From Novosphingobium sp. SG751A (lineage in GTDB: Bacteria > Pseudomonadota > Alphaproteobacteria > Sphingomonadales > Sphingomonadaceae), in contig NZ_JABGCB010000002.1 in assembly GCF_013149295.1 (NCBI RefSeq), positions 186,001 through 250,000 of the forward strand: a DNA stretch of 64,000 bases, read 5' to 3'. The notes under the pieces are model-generated. The model searched no databases. It had not been told where the DNA came from and saw only the letters and a list, made by a program, of their open reading frames with translations. Of this stretch, positions 55,498-64,000 are shown piece after piece. Both the position numbers and the translations under genes were made by a program. Position 1 is the first letter of the stretch, and each line of letters starts with the position of its first letter.

Positions 55498-56616
55498 ATG
55501 AAAGCCACGATCGAACGCGCGACCTTGCTGCGTTGTTTGAGCCATGTGCAATCGGTGGTGGAACGGCGCAATACCATCCCCATCCTCTCCAACGTTCTGA
55601 TCGAGGCCAGCGGCAGCGGTTCGGTCCGCCTGATGGCCACCGACCTTGATCTTCAGGTGGTCGAGCATCTGCCCGCCGTCAGCGTCGAGGCGCCCGGCGC
55701 GATCACGGTTTCGGCCCATCTGCTTTTCGACATCGCGCGCAAGCTGCCCGATGGCTCGCAGGTCTCGCTGCAAACCGCCGAGAACCGCCTTGTCATCAAG
55801 GCCGGGCGCAGCCGGTTCCAACTGCCGACCCTGCCGCGTGACGATTTCCCCGTGATTATCGAGGGCGATCTGCCGACCAGCTTCGAAGTGCCCGCCGCCA
55901 CGCTCGCGCAGTTGATCGACCGTACTCGCTTTGCCATCAGCACCGAGGAAACACGTTACTATCTCAACGGCATCTTCCTCCATGTCTCCGAGGAAGAGCT
56001 GAAGGCTGCGGCCACCGATGGCCACCGTCTGGCGCGCTTCACGCTGGCCAAGCCGGAAGGCGCCGATGGCATGCCCGACGTGATCGTGCCGCGCAAATGT
56101 GTGGGCGAATTGCGCAAGCTGCTCGACGAACATGCCGACAGCAACGTCAGCATCGACCTGTCGGCCAGCAAGATCCGCTTCTCGCTGGGCGGCGAAGAGG
56201 GAGTGGTGCTGACCAGCAAGCTGATCGACGGCACGTTCCCCGATTACAACCGCGTGATCCCGACCGGCAATGACAAGCTGCTGCGGCTGGACCCCAAGAG
56301 CTTCTATGAAGCGGTGGACCGCGTGGCCACTATCGCCACGGAAAAGACCCGCGCGGTGAAAATGGCGCTGGAAACCGACCGCGTGACGCTGTCCGTGACC
56401 TCTCCCGACAATGGTACGGCGGCCGAAGAACTGCCTGCCGATTACGGTTCGACCGGCTTTGAGATCGGTTTTAACGCGACCTATCTCAAGGACATCCTGA
56501 ACCAGATCGATGGCGATAATGTGGAGCTGCATCTGGCCGATGCCGGTGCGCCGACCCTGATCCGTCAGAGCGACAAGAGCCCTGCGCTCTATGTGCTGAT
56601 GCCGATGCGGGTGTGA
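55498..56616 (+). CDS. dnaN: DNA polymerase III beta subunit (sliding clamp)
   Basis: The clamp, 372 residues. MKATIERATLLRCLSHVQSV, VVERRNTIPILSNVLIEA, LDLQVVEHLPAVSVEAPGAI, RFAISTEETRYYLNGIFLHV, ATDGHRLARFTLAKPEGA, KLIDGTFPDYNRVIPTGNDK and the end ALYVLMPMRV are the family blocks. It holds replicative polymerase and repair proteins on DNA. The start at 55498 gives the normal length; the open frame upstream lacks similarity. It is not beside dnaA, recF or gyrB here. The 251-bp region before it contains no gene; it includes TTATCCCCA, one base from a DnaA box, which I do not count as evidence of control. Confidence 0.96.
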   Translation: MKATIERATLLRCLSHVQSVVERRNTIPILSNVLIEASGSGSVRLMATDLDLQVVEHLPAVSVEAPGAITVSAHLLFDIARKLPDGSQVSLQTAENRLVIKAGRSRFQLPTLPRDDFPVIIEGDLPTSFEVPAATLAQLIDRTRFAISTEETRYYLNGIFLHVSEEELKAAATDGHRLARFTLAKPEGADGMPDVIVPRKCVGELRKLLDEHADSNVSIDLSASKIRFSLGGEEGVVLTSKLIDGTFPDYNRVIPTGNDKLLRLDPKSFYEAVDRVATIATEKTRAVKMALETDRVTLSVTSPDNGTAAEELPADYGSTGFEIGFNATYLKDILNQIDGDNVELHLADAGAPTLIRQSDKSPALYVLMPMRV

Positions 56617-56638
56617 TGGGCCGATTGATTTTTGGTTG

Positions 56639-56676
56639 AAAAGGGGCGGGGGCTTTCGGGCTTTCCCGCCTTTTTT
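56639..56676 (+). terminator. Terminator after dnaN
   Basis: AAAAGGGGCGGG pairs with CCCGCCTTTTTT (two G-T pairs) around a loop, ending in a T-run. Confidence 0.75.
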
Positions 56677-56680
56677 GTTG

Positions 56681-56735
56681 TTTTGCCTCCGGCGGGCAAA
56701 GGGCGGGCCCCTTTGCAATCCCGTTACTGTCGGCG
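56681..56735 (-). repeat. Palindromic intergenic repeat, copy 4 (left flank of DUF4304 gene)
   Basis: TTTTGCCTCCGGCGGGCAAA, then GGGCGGGCCCCTTTGCAATC, then CCGTTACTGTCGGCG. Read in reverse, it equals the copy at 57590-57647 except in the hairpin loop and one base of the tail. Confidence 0.75.
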
Positions 56736-56864
56736 TCGTGGTTCGTGGGCGGCGATGTGTTTTGGGCTGGGGTGAAGGGTGGATAAGCCGCTTCGCGGGA
56801 AGAAAAGGGACTGTCCGGAGACGGTGCTATTGCCGACATTGAGCATTCACGGCAATTGAGAGGA

Positions 56865-57500
56865 ATGGCGAACGAACTGGCGAAAGCGATCACCAAAATT
56901 ATTTGCCCGATCCTTCTGACAGAGGGATTCCGCAGAGCCCGAAGGCATGTGTTCATCCGCGCCGAGAACAGCATTGTTCAGAGGCTGGATTTTCAGCTTA
57001 ACGGCTGGGGCGGGCGAGATTTTTGTGTAAACATTTCTGCGAACCTCGTCGCCGCCAATGAATTTGTGGCACTTCAGCCCGGCTTTCGGCTGAAATACGA
57101 TAGCAATGGCGGAGGTAATTGGCTGCCTTCAAATACGAAAGAGAAGGCGGAAAACTCTTTAGATTCAGTGCTTAAAGCGATTCGTGTTGAGGCGCTGCCC
57201 TATTTCGAAAAAATTAGGTCGATCGAAGGTTTCGCGGCGCTTTTGGCCAACGAACAATGGGGAGCAGCCCATCACTTGAGCTTCCAACGTGGTGTCGCGG
57301 CGGCAACTGGTGGCGATACACCCAATGCGCTGCTGCATCTGAGCAACGCGATACGTCTCTACCAAGAAGATGGTCGAGAGTGGTGTGACCATTATGTCGC
57401 CCGGGCTAAAATATTGATTGAGGGGCTTCAAGAAGGGAGCGAACGCAATATTCTCGCTCAATGGGAGGAGGTCAATCGCCCAGCGCATGGGATCGGTTAG
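56865..57500 (+). CDS. DUF4304 domain protein, possibly acquired
   Basis: A protein of 211 residues. LAKAITKIICPILLTEGFRR and HVFIRAENSIVQRLDFQLNG are the DUF4304 pattern; the function of this family is unknown, though it occurs near toxin-immunity and mobile regions. A helical tail (TPNALLHLSNAIRLYQEDGR, EWCDHYVARAKILIEGL) follows. Composition is more AT-rich than neighbours. AGAGGA abuts the ATG, too close for a standard ribosome site, so the start is uncertain. The gene is bracketed by inverted copies of the same 55-bp palindromic repeat (56681 and 57590), as a captured cassette would be. It runs against the leftward GGDEF gene downstream. Confidence 0.65.
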   Translation: MANELAKAITKIICPILLTEGFRRARRHVFIRAENSIVQRLDFQLNGWGGRDFCVNISANLVAANEFVALQPGFRLKYDSNGGGNWLPSNTKEKAENSLDSVLKAIRVEALPYFEKIRSIEGFAALLANEQWGAAHHLSFQRGVAAATGGDTPNALLHLSNAIRLYQEDGREWCDHYVARAKILIEGLQEGSERNILAQWEEVNRPAHGIG

Positions 57501-57523
57501 CCCTAACTTTGCCGACATAAACT

Positions 57524-57647
57524 ATTAGCGCCGCAGGCAACAAAACCTGCCACCTCGCCCCAAAATGCCGCGCTAAATCTAGAGCGCAACGCCGACAGTA
57601 ACGGGATTGCAAAGGGACAAGTCCCTTTGCCCGCCGGAGGCATAAAA
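57524..57647 (+). repeat. Composite palindromic repeat, copy 5 (right flank of DUF4304 gene)
   Basis: Head ATTAGCGCCGCAGGC (57524-57538) as at 20088. About 70 bp later CGCCGACAGTAACGGGATTG leads into hairpin GCAAAGGGAC/GTCCCTTTGC and CCGCCGGAGGC. The 57590-57647 part is the inverse of 56681-56735. Confidence 0.7.
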
Positions 57648-57664
57648 CCCCCCGAAAACCCGGA

Positions 57665-58867
57665 TCAGAACCGCCAAACCCGCTGTGCCACCATACGCGC
57701 GGGGGCAACGCTCTTGCGGGCCGCCTTGTCGGCATAGAGGCGGCAGTCGGCGGATTGGATGAGGGCGGCGGCATCGGCGCCTTCGAGGGGGGCGATGGCG
57801 GTGCCGAAGCTGGCGCCGATGGGCACGATGATGCCGTTCCACACGATGGGCAGCGAGAGGCCCGCGCGCACCGCAGCGATTTCGCCCAGCGCGAGCTGCT
57901 GGCCGCGTGAGATGTCGTAGAGCATGGCGAATTCGTCGCCGCCCAACCGGGCCACGCAGAGCGCGCGCGCGCCGAGGCGCTGCATCCGGTGGGCCACTTC
58001 GGCCAGGATGGCGTCGCCTGCCAGATGGCCGTGGGTGTCATTGGCCTGCTTCAGCCCGTCCAGATCGGCCAGCACCAGCATCATCGGCCGGTCGCGGTGC
58101 AGCCTGTCCTTCAGCATGCGCATAAAGGCCAGCCGGTTGTCCAGCCCCGTCAGCGGATCGGTCAGCGAGGCGCGGATCGCCTGATGCTGCTGCGTCAGCA
58201 TGGCCAGCGTTTCGTTGAATTTGGCCAGCACGACATGGATTTGCATCGCCGTCATCAGCACCAGCATCAGCGCCAGCGCGCGCATACCCAGCGAATCATA
58301 GAGCGCCAGTTTCAGCGCAATCGGGGCGACCGCGCCGACCATCCCGGCTATGGCCGCGCGCGGCACGCCCAGCAGGCAGGAGGCGCTGGTCAGCGCGGCA
58401 ATGGAGATGAAAACCGGCGCGACCATGCAATATTGGTGCGAGGCATGAGTAAACGCGTTGGCGGCCCAGATCCCGGCGATCAGCCCGACCGGCGCGCTCA
58501 TCATGCTGGCGCGGCGCAGGTGGCGATAGATCTGGGCGCGCGGGATGGGGCCGGGGCCGCGATTGCGGCGGCGGTTGCGGATCAGGACATAGAGACAGAT
58601 GGCCGAAATCAGCCCGGCGGGGCCCCATTGCTGCCACTGCGGCAAATTGCCGCGCAGCGCCAGCGCCGTGGCCAGCGAATGAATGCCCAGCAACAGGCAC
58701 AGCCATGGCAGGTGGGCGCTGACGCGCTGATATTGCAGGCGCACCATCGCGCCGGCCACACGGGGCGGCACGGCGGCGGTGAAAGGGCAAAACAGGCGGC
58801 GACGCAAGACAGGCCATCGCCCGCGCGCAGAGCGGTCTGACAAATTCCGTTTTGGATCGACCGGCAA
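57665..58867 (-). CDS. Membrane diguanylate cyclase (GGDEF)
   Basis: A protein of about 400 residues. The N-terminal half has about five to six membrane helices (LPWLCLLLGIHSLATALALR, GLISAICLYVLIRN, FISIAALTSASCLLGV). The C-terminal half is a GGDEF domain with DPLTGLDNRLAFMRMLKD, LVLADLDGLKQANDTHGH and the catalytic RLGGDEFAM, so it should make cyclic di-GMP from GTP. No RxxD inhibitory site is seen five residues before GGDEF. The start is unclear: TTG at 58867 keeps the LFCPFTAAVPPRVAGA leader seen in relatives, whereas the first ATG is at 58747. It is leftward, after ferredoxin reductase. Confidence 0.8.
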   Translation of the reverse strand: MPVDPKRNLSDRSARGRWPVLRRRLFCPFTAAVPPRVAGAMVRLQYQRVSAHLPWLCLLLGIHSLATALALRGNLPQWQQWGPAGLISAICLYVLIRNRRRNRGPGPIPRAQIYRHLRRASMMSAPVGLIAGIWAANAFTHASHQYCMVAPVFISIAALTSASCLLGVPRAAIAGMVGAVAPIALKLALYDSLGMRALALMLVLMTAMQIHVVLAKFNETLAMLTQQHQAIRASLTDPLTGLDNRLAFMRMLKDRLHRDRPMMLVLADLDGLKQANDTHGHLAGDAILAEVAHRMQRLGARALCVARLGGDEFAMLYDISRGQQLALGEIAAVRAGLSLPIVWNGIIVPIGASFGTAIAPLEGADAAALIQSADCRLYADKAARKSVAPARMVAQRVWRF

Positions 58868-58942
58868 TTTGTCACTCCCCCTATCTCTGCTGACACCAGA
58901 GTTAAGTGGAAATGACTAATTCAGAGTTAAGCTAACAAGCTT

Positions 58943-60256
58943 TTAATGCTTACCCGCAGCAGCAAGCATTTGATCGAAGGCTACGAATTTCTCACGCGGG
59001 GCGCCATCGCGGGCGCGGGCTACTTCGGCTTCGTCAATCTTTCGCCAATCGCGGAAAGTAACGAAATCGACCCCGCGCGCGGCGGCCAGAGCCTCGAAGC
59101 CGGCGCGGCCCCGCTTGTTGCCGGGGGCGGGGAAATCTTCTGCGATGCGGTCGACGATGGCGAAGCCGTCGGGGCGGTTGGTGCCGATCGTGCCGGACGG
59201 CCCGCGCCGCGCCCAGCCCACGCAATAAAGGCCGGGCAGGATGCGTCCTTCCTCATTGGCGAATCGCCCGGCGGCGGTGTCATAAGGCACGCCCTCGATG
59301 GGGTTGGTGCGATAGCCGATGGCCGAGATCACCAGATCGGCCGGGACCTGATAGAACTCGCCCGTGCCCCCCGCGCGGCCATCGACCAGAGCGGTGCGTT
59401 CGACCTCTATCGCCTGTACCGCGCCGCCCCCGTTATCATCGCCGATCAAAGCATGCGGGGCGGCGAAGAAGTCGAAGTTGATGGTAAAGGGCTTGTCCGA
59501 GGGCGTATCGGCGGCAAAAGCGCGCAGATGCTGGATCGATTTGCGCATACCCGGATCGAGCGCGGCATCCTCGGCCTCGGGCGGCAGATCGGCGGGATCG
59601 ACGCGCGGGCGGGCGCGTTCCAGACTGCCCAGTTCGCCCAGTTCCTTGGGGGTCATCGCGATCTGATGCGGGCCGCGTCGGCCAAGGATCGTGACCGAGG
59701 TCAGTTTGGACGCTCTGAGCGCATCGAGCGCGTGGGCGACAATATCGGCGCCCTCAAACTCTTGCGGCACCTTGGCCAGAATACGCGCAATATCGAGCGC
59801 GACATTGCCGTTGCCGATGACCACCGCATGGCCTCCGGCAAAATCAGGGGCCAAATCGGCAAAATGGGGATGGCCATTATACCAGCCGACAAAGGCCGCG
59901 CTGCCGAACACATTGCCCAGATCGCTGCCGGGAATTTCCAGCGTGCGATCCGATGGCGCGCCCGTGGCCAGCACCACCGCGTCATACAATTCCTGCAATT
60001 CGGCAATCGAGATATCGCGCCCCACCGCCACCTTGCCGACAAAGCGCACATTGGGGGCCTGCGCCACCGCATCATAGCGTTTTGCAACGCCCTTGATCGA
60101 TTGGTGATCGGGGGCCACCCCGCTGCGGATCAGGCCAAAGGGCACCGGCTGAAGATCGAAGATATCGACATGCACCTCCTCGCCCCAGCGCTTGAGCGCG
60201 GCTTCGGCGGTGTAATATCCGGCGGGGCCGGAACCGATGATGGCAAGATGCAGCAT
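58943..60256 (-). CDS. FAD-dependent ferredoxin--NADP+ reductase (adrenodoxin reductase type)
   Basis: A flavoprotein of 437 residues that passes electrons between NADPH and ferredoxin. It has an FAD motif LAIIGSGPAGYYTAEAAL, VPFGLIRSGVAPDHQSIKGV, VLATGAPSDRTLEIPG, a second dinucleotide motif VVIGNGNVALDIARILA, GRRGPHQIAMTPKELGELG and the C-terminal YCVGWARRGPSGTIGTNRPD. This is the FprA/adrenodoxin-reductase family. GGGAGAG lies about a dozen bases before the ATG. No ferredoxin gene is adjacent. Confidence 0.92.
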   Translation of the reverse strand: MLHLAIIGSGPAGYYTAEAALKRWGEEVHVDIFDLQPVPFGLIRSGVAPDHQSIKGVAKRYDAVAQAPNVRFVGKVAVGRDISIAELQELYDAVVLATGAPSDRTLEIPGSDLGNVFGSAAFVGWYNGHPHFADLAPDFAGGHAVVIGNGNVALDIARILAKVPQEFEGADIVAHALDALRASKLTSVTILGRRGPHQIAMTPKELGELGSLERARPRVDPADLPPEAEDAALDPGMRKSIQHLRAFAADTPSDKPFTINFDFFAAPHALIGDDNGGGAVQAIEVERTALVDGRAGGTGEFYQVPADLVISAIGYRTNPIEGVPYDTAAGRFANEEGRILPGLYCVGWARRGPSGTIGTNRPDGFAIVDRIAEDFPAPGNKRGRAGFEALAAARGVDFVTFRDWRKIDEAEVARARDGAPREKFVAFDQMLAAAGKH

Positions 60257-60468
60257 GGGTCTGATGCTCTCCCTTTCTGGCGCCAGCGGGCGCTTTCTTT
60301 TGTCGCGTTACGGGCATTCTCGCGTTGATTCTTATCACATACCTGTTTGCCCCCGGTTGCAAGCCCGGATGCGCGCGCGGCTCCGCAGATGTCCTTAACG
60401 CGATTTAAAAGCATTTCGGGCAGTTCGGGTTGCATGACTTCACCAATTCCCACAGGGGCAAATCAGGC

Positions 60469-63192
60469 GTGACCAAGTCCAATCGGGCGCAAGCCCTGCT
60501 GCGAAAAGCCGAAACGCCTGCACCCGCCCCGGCGATGGAGCGCCGCCGCGCCAGCCCGCCGCCAGAGCCTGAGTCGAGCCCGGTCGATGTCACGCATCTG
60601 CGCCGCAAAAGCGATCCGGTCCGGCGCGAGAGTGAGCCCTATCTGGGCTATTTCATGATTTCCGAAGGCTGGCCGATGACCGCGATTGCGATGGGCATCG
60701 CGGCCATGATGCTCTGGCTCAATCAGTTTCGGATGCCGGGGCCGGTGGTGCTGGGTCTGCTGGGAGCGGCGGTGGCGATGGTGGCGGCCGCGCGCCTGTT
60801 CGTTTCGTTTGAACGCACCAGTCGCCGCCCGCTGGGGCTGCGCGTGGTCGCGATGGTAGCCGGGGTGGTCGTGCCTATGCTGCTTTATGGCGGCGGCATG
60901 GCGCTGTGGATCAAATCGGGGATGATGGACGAGCCGGTCCTGCTGGTCGGCGCTTTGCTGGTGGTGGGGCTGGTGATGGCGGTCACGCTGTCGGGGCGGT
61001 TGTTCACGATGGTGGCGGCCAAGCTGGCGCTGTGGACCCCTATCGCGCTGGCGCTGGGCTCGGTCTATACGCTGGTGACGCTGGTGTTAGGCGGAGCGAT
61101 CGGTCTGGTGGCGGCGCTGCGCCAATTGGCCATCGACCGCGCGGGACAGGCCGAACAGCGTGAGATGCGCCATGCCCAGATGCGCGCCGAAGAATTGCTG
61201 AACGAATTTGAAAAGACCGGGCAGGGCTGGTTCTGGGAAACGGACCGCAAGGGGGCGCTGACCTATGTGTCGCCCAATATCATCGCCTTGCTGGGCCGCG
61301 AGGAGAGTGATCTGATCGGTCGCCCGCTGACCGATCTGTTCGTGATGCAGGAGCAGGAGCAGGTGGGCGAGCGCACCTTGCTGTTCCATCTCAACGCGCG
61401 TTCGGGTTTTACCGATCTGGCGCTGCGCGCGGCCAAGGATGGGGATGAGCAATGGTGGGCGGTCAACGGTCGTCCGGTCTATGACGCCTTCAACAATTTC
61501 CTGGGCTTTCGCGGCGCGGGCAGCGATCTGACCGAAAAGCGGCGCAGCGAGCAGCATGCCACGCGCCTGGCCCATTTCGATTCGCTGACCGGGCTGGCCA
61601 ATCGGTTCCAGATGAGCCAGACGCTGGAAAAGATCCTGTCGGCGCCCAAGGTCGATCATCGCGATTGCGCGGTGTTCCTGCTCGATCTCGACCGGTTCAA
61701 GCAGGTCAACGATACAATGGGCCATCCGGCGGGCGATGCGCTGCTGAAACAGGTGTCCCAGCGTTTGCAGCGCACCGTGGGCGAGATGGGCCGTGTGGGC
61801 CGTTTGGGCGGGGATGAGTTCAAGGTCATCCTGCCGGGGCGCATCGCGCGCGACAAGCTGGCCATGCTGGCCACCAGTATCATCGAGAATCTGTCTCAGC
61901 CCTATTCGATTGACGGCGCGCGCGTGGTGATCGGGGCCAGCATCGGTATTGCCATGGCTCCCGACGATGGGGTGACCAGCGAGGCGATCATCCGCAATGC
62001 TGACCTTGCGCTTTATGCCGCCAAGGATCGCGGGCGCGGGGTCTATCACTTCTATGACGAGGAACTGCATTCCGACGCCGAGGAGCGCCGCCAGCTTGAA
62101 CATGACCTGCGCGATGCGCTCTCGCATGGCGGGCTGGAATTGTATTATCAGCCCTCGGTGGCGTTGAGCCAGCAGAAGATCACCGGTTTCGAGGCGCTGC
62201 TGCGTTGGAACCATCCGACGATGGGGCGCCTGTCGCCCGCCAAATTCGTCGAGGTGGCCGAGGATACCGGTCTCATCACCCAGATCGGCGAGTGGGCGCT
62301 GCGCACGGCCTGCCACGATCTGGCCCGCTGGCCCGAGCATGTGCGGGTGGCGGTCAATGTCTCGCCTTTGCAATTTGCAAATCCGGCGCTGCCCACGATC
62401 ATCACCAATGCGCTGGCGGCCGCAGGCGTCGATCCTGCGCGGTTGGAACTGGAAATCACCGAAAGCGTGTTTTTGAACGACAGCGCCAATACGGACGCGA
62501 TGTTCACCGCGCTCAAGCGGATCGGCGTGCGTCTGGCGCTCGATGATTTCGGCACCGGCTATTCTTCGCTCGGCTATCTGAAAAAGGCGCCTTTCGACAA
62601 GATCAAGATCGACCAGAGTTTTGTGCGCGGCGCGACCATGCCGGGCAGCCGCAATGGTGCGATCATCGCCTCGATCGTCAGCCTTGCCGATGCGCTTGGC
62701 ATGGAGACGACGGCAGAAGGCGTAGAGACGCTCGACGAACTCGATCTGGTGCGCGAACTGGGTTGCAGCCATGTGCAGGGCTATATCTTCTCCAAGCCCC
62801 TGCCGCGCGACGAGGCCGACATGCGGCTGAGCGAGGGCGGCATTATCGAGGCGAGGGGGCCGCGCTCGGCCCGCGCGCCGCGCCGCACGATGCTGCGCAA
62901 GGTGATGATGGAGGCACAGGGCCGCCGCTATCCCGCCACGATCCGCAACATTTCGGAAAATGGCGCGATGTTCGAAGGGCTGATGGATGTGCCGATGGGC
63001 ATGGAAATGCTGATCGAGCTGTCCGATGAATTGAGCGTGGGGGCCACGGTACGCTGGAGCCGCTATGGCCGCACGGGCGTGGTTTTCGCCGAACCCGTGG
63101 CCTTTGACGGCAGCGGCGCGATCACCCGCGCCAGTCTGTTCGGCCCGCAGGACCGCGACGGCGAGGCGCCGATCTACCGACAGGTGGGATAG
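60469..63192 (+). CDS. PAS-GGDEF-EAL-PilZ cyclic di-GMP protein
   Basis: A membrane protein of about 907 residues. Four to five helices lie at about 60-230, then a PAS domain (FWETDRKGALTYVSPNIIAL). A GGDEF domain follows (FDSLTGLANRFQMSQTLEKI, DLDRFKQVNDTMGHPAGDAL, RLGGDEFKV), then EAL (FEALLRWNHPTMGRLSPAKF, VNVSPLQF, LELEITESVFL, LDDFGTGYSSLGYL, IKIDQSFV, TAEGVET). A C-terminal PilZ-like domain (RRYPATIRNISENGAMFEGL, SVGATVRWSRYGRTGVVF) ends it. Catalytic residues of both enzyme domains look intact. GTG at 60469 has AGGGGC upstream; a TTG 39 bp earlier is the alternative. Confidence 0.88.
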   Translation: MTKSNRAQALLRKAETPAPAPAMERRRASPPPEPESSPVDVTHLRRKSDPVRRESEPYLGYFMISEGWPMTAIAMGIAAMMLWLNQFRMPGPVVLGLLGAAVAMVAAARLFVSFERTSRRPLGLRVVAMVAGVVVPMLLYGGGMALWIKSGMMDEPVLLVGALLVVGLVMAVTLSGRLFTMVAAKLALWTPIALALGSVYTLVTLVLGGAIGLVAALRQLAIDRAGQAEQREMRHAQMRAEELLNEFEKTGQGWFWETDRKGALTYVSPNIIALLGREESDLIGRPLTDLFVMQEQEQVGERTLLFHLNARSGFTDLALRAAKDGDEQWWAVNGRPVYDAFNNFLGFRGAGSDLTEKRRSEQHATRLAHFDSLTGLANRFQMSQTLEKILSAPKVDHRDCAVFLLDLDRFKQVNDTMGHPAGDALLKQVSQRLQRTVGEMGRVGRLGGDEFKVILPGRIARDKLAMLATSIIENLSQPYSIDGARVVIGASIGIAMAPDDGVTSEAIIRNADLALYAAKDRGRGVYHFYDEELHSDAEERRQLEHDLRDALSHGGLELYYQPSVALSQQKITGFEALLRWNHPTMGRLSPAKFVEVAEDTGLITQIGEWALRTACHDLARWPEHVRVAVNVSPLQFANPALPTIITNALAAAGVDPARLELEITESVFLNDSANTDAMFTALKRIGVRLALDDFGTGYSSLGYLKKAPFDKIKIDQSFVRGATMPGSRNGAIIASIVSLADALGMETTAEGVETLDELDLVRELGCSHVQGYIFSKPLPRDEADMRLSEGGIIEARGPRSARAPRRTMLRKVMMEAQGRRYPATIRNISENGAMFEGLMDVPMGMEMLIELSDELSVGATVRWSRYGRTGVVFAEPVAFDGSGAITRASLFGPQDRDGEAPIYRQVG

Positions 63193-63401
63193 GAGGTTTT
63201 ATTCGGTACGCCTTGGCGATCCGGCTAAGGCTTGCGGCGAGCTTTGATATTGGCGTGATACATCCGTGCCGTGGCAAATTGCGCAGGCGATTTGCCGACC
63301 ATCATAACGTGACAGGGCGGGCCGGTGCTGCTAACGGCTGCGATTCTATGTGGGGTGGGGTTTTGCCGCCCTTTTGGCCCGCCTTTTGATAAAGACATTC
63401 C

Positions 63402-64000
63402 ATGACCGACCAGTCCAAGATCCGCAATTTCTCCATCATCGCCCACATCGACCACGGCAAAAGCACGCTGGCCGACCGGCTGATCCAGTTCACCGGCGGG
63501 CTGACCGAGCGCGAGATGAGCGCGCAGGTGCTGGACAATATGGACATCGAGAAAGAGCGCGGGATCACCATCAAGGCCCAGACCGTCCGCCTGAATTACA
63601 AGGCGCATGACGGCGAGGTCTATGAGCTGAACCTGATGGACACGCCGGGGCATGTGGACTTTGCCTATGAGGTCAGCCGGTCGCTGGCGGCCTGCGAGGG
63701 CGCGCTGCTGGTGGTCGATGCGGCGCAGGGCGTGGAGGCCCAGACGCTGGCCAACGTCTATCAGTCGATCGAGCATGACCACGAGATCGTGCCCGTTATC
63801 AACAAGATCGACCTGCCCGCCGCCGAGCCGGAAAAGGTCAAGGCCGAGATCGAGGAAGTGATCGGTCTGGACGCCAGCGAGGCGGTGCTGGCCAGCGCGA
63901 AGTCGGGCATCGGCATCGAGGAAATCCTTGAGGCTGTGGTGCGCAAGATCCCCGCGCCCAAGGGCGACCGCAATGCGCCGTTGAAGGCGATGCTGGTGGA
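63402..64000 (+). CDS. lepA: Translation elongation factor 4 LepA (partial, runs off the window)
   Basis: The first 199 residues of the ribosomal back-translocase LepA/EF-4. [20 protein letters not shown] gives the G1 loop [29 protein letters not shown] is the G2 region typical of LepA, then [20 protein letters not shown] (G3) and [13 protein letters not shown] (G4), with the [12 protein letters not shown]5. The 3' end lies beyond 64000. The 209 bp upstream hold no gene and no clear promoter boxes. Confidence 0.96.
   Translation, partial: MTDQSKIRNFSIIAHIDHGKSTLADRLIQFTGGLTEREMSAQVLDNMDIEKERGITIKAQTVRLNYKAHDGEVYELNLMDTPGHVDFAYEVSRSLAACEGALLVVDAAQGVEAQTLANVYQSIEHDHEIVPVINKIDLPAAEPEKVKAEIEEVIGLDASEAVLASAKSGIGIEEILEAVVRKIPAPKGDRNAPLKAMLV

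Noticed and set aside
61087..62772. Long open frame on the minus strand opposite the GGDEF-EAL gene
   Set aside because: Antisense shadow with no domain; the sense frame carries intact catalytic motifs.

Overview
This window looks like chromosomal DNA of a sphingomonad alphaproteobacterium, most likely Novosphingobium or a close relative. The basis is high GC, two large TonB-dependent receptors of the VVTATKRE type, and gene families and styles typical of that group. No rRNA gene is present, so the genus is an inference.

Layout. Positions 1-6.4 kb hold ordinary genes: the end of an MHS-type transporter, a GNAT acetyltransferase, propionyl-CoA synthetase (prpE), a small outer-membrane barrel and a TonB receptor preceded by a PhoB-box-like repeat. 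From about 6.44 to 7.0 kb the DNA is AT-richer, with one small Cys-rich gene. Positions 7006-17648 are an integrated element of about 10.6 kb inserted in the 3' end of a tRNA-Thr(TGT) gene. It has a tyrosine integrase next to the tRNA, a 15-bp core repeat at both ends, ATACCCCC-type arm sites at both ends, an excisionase-like HTH protein, a DUF3987 replication-type protein, small phage-like genes, and a two-gene restriction cargo (a single-chain N6-adenine methylase/nuclease plus an Mrr nuclease).

From 17.7 to 33.1 kb is mostly housekeeping: mgsA/rarA with a coupled small gene, a mannosyltransferase-type GT, a glycine-zipper secreted protein, a sulfotransferase-like gene, typA/bipA, a second TonB receptor, a DUF805 protein, an FtsX-type ABC transporter and a TesA-like esterase lipoprotein.

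From 33.2 to 55.2 kb lies an ABC-transporter-dependent (group 2 like) capsule locus. It encodes chain-building enzymes (a GT-D protein, a sulfotransferase/coiled-coil protein, a two-GT fusion, a methyltransferase and two further GTs), the export machine (KpsE, KpsM, KpsT, KpsD), linker synthesis (KpsS and a KpsC split into two distant genes), GDP-mannose supply (ManC, ManA) and Kdo supply (KpsF/KdsD, KdsB, KdsA). Because sphingomonads usually carry glycosphingolipid instead of LPS, the Kdo here probably serves the capsule linker.

From 55.5 kb to the end are dnaN, a DUF4304 gene bracketed by inverted palindromic repeats, a GGDEF protein, ferredoxin-NADP reductase, a PAS-GGDEF-EAL-PilZ protein and the start of lepA. 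A family of palindromic repeats (19985, 20088, 23663, 56681 and 57524, with a partial copy at 47259) is scattered between genes. No CRISPR array or rRNA gene was seen. Functions come from recognising families by eye; no database search was run.
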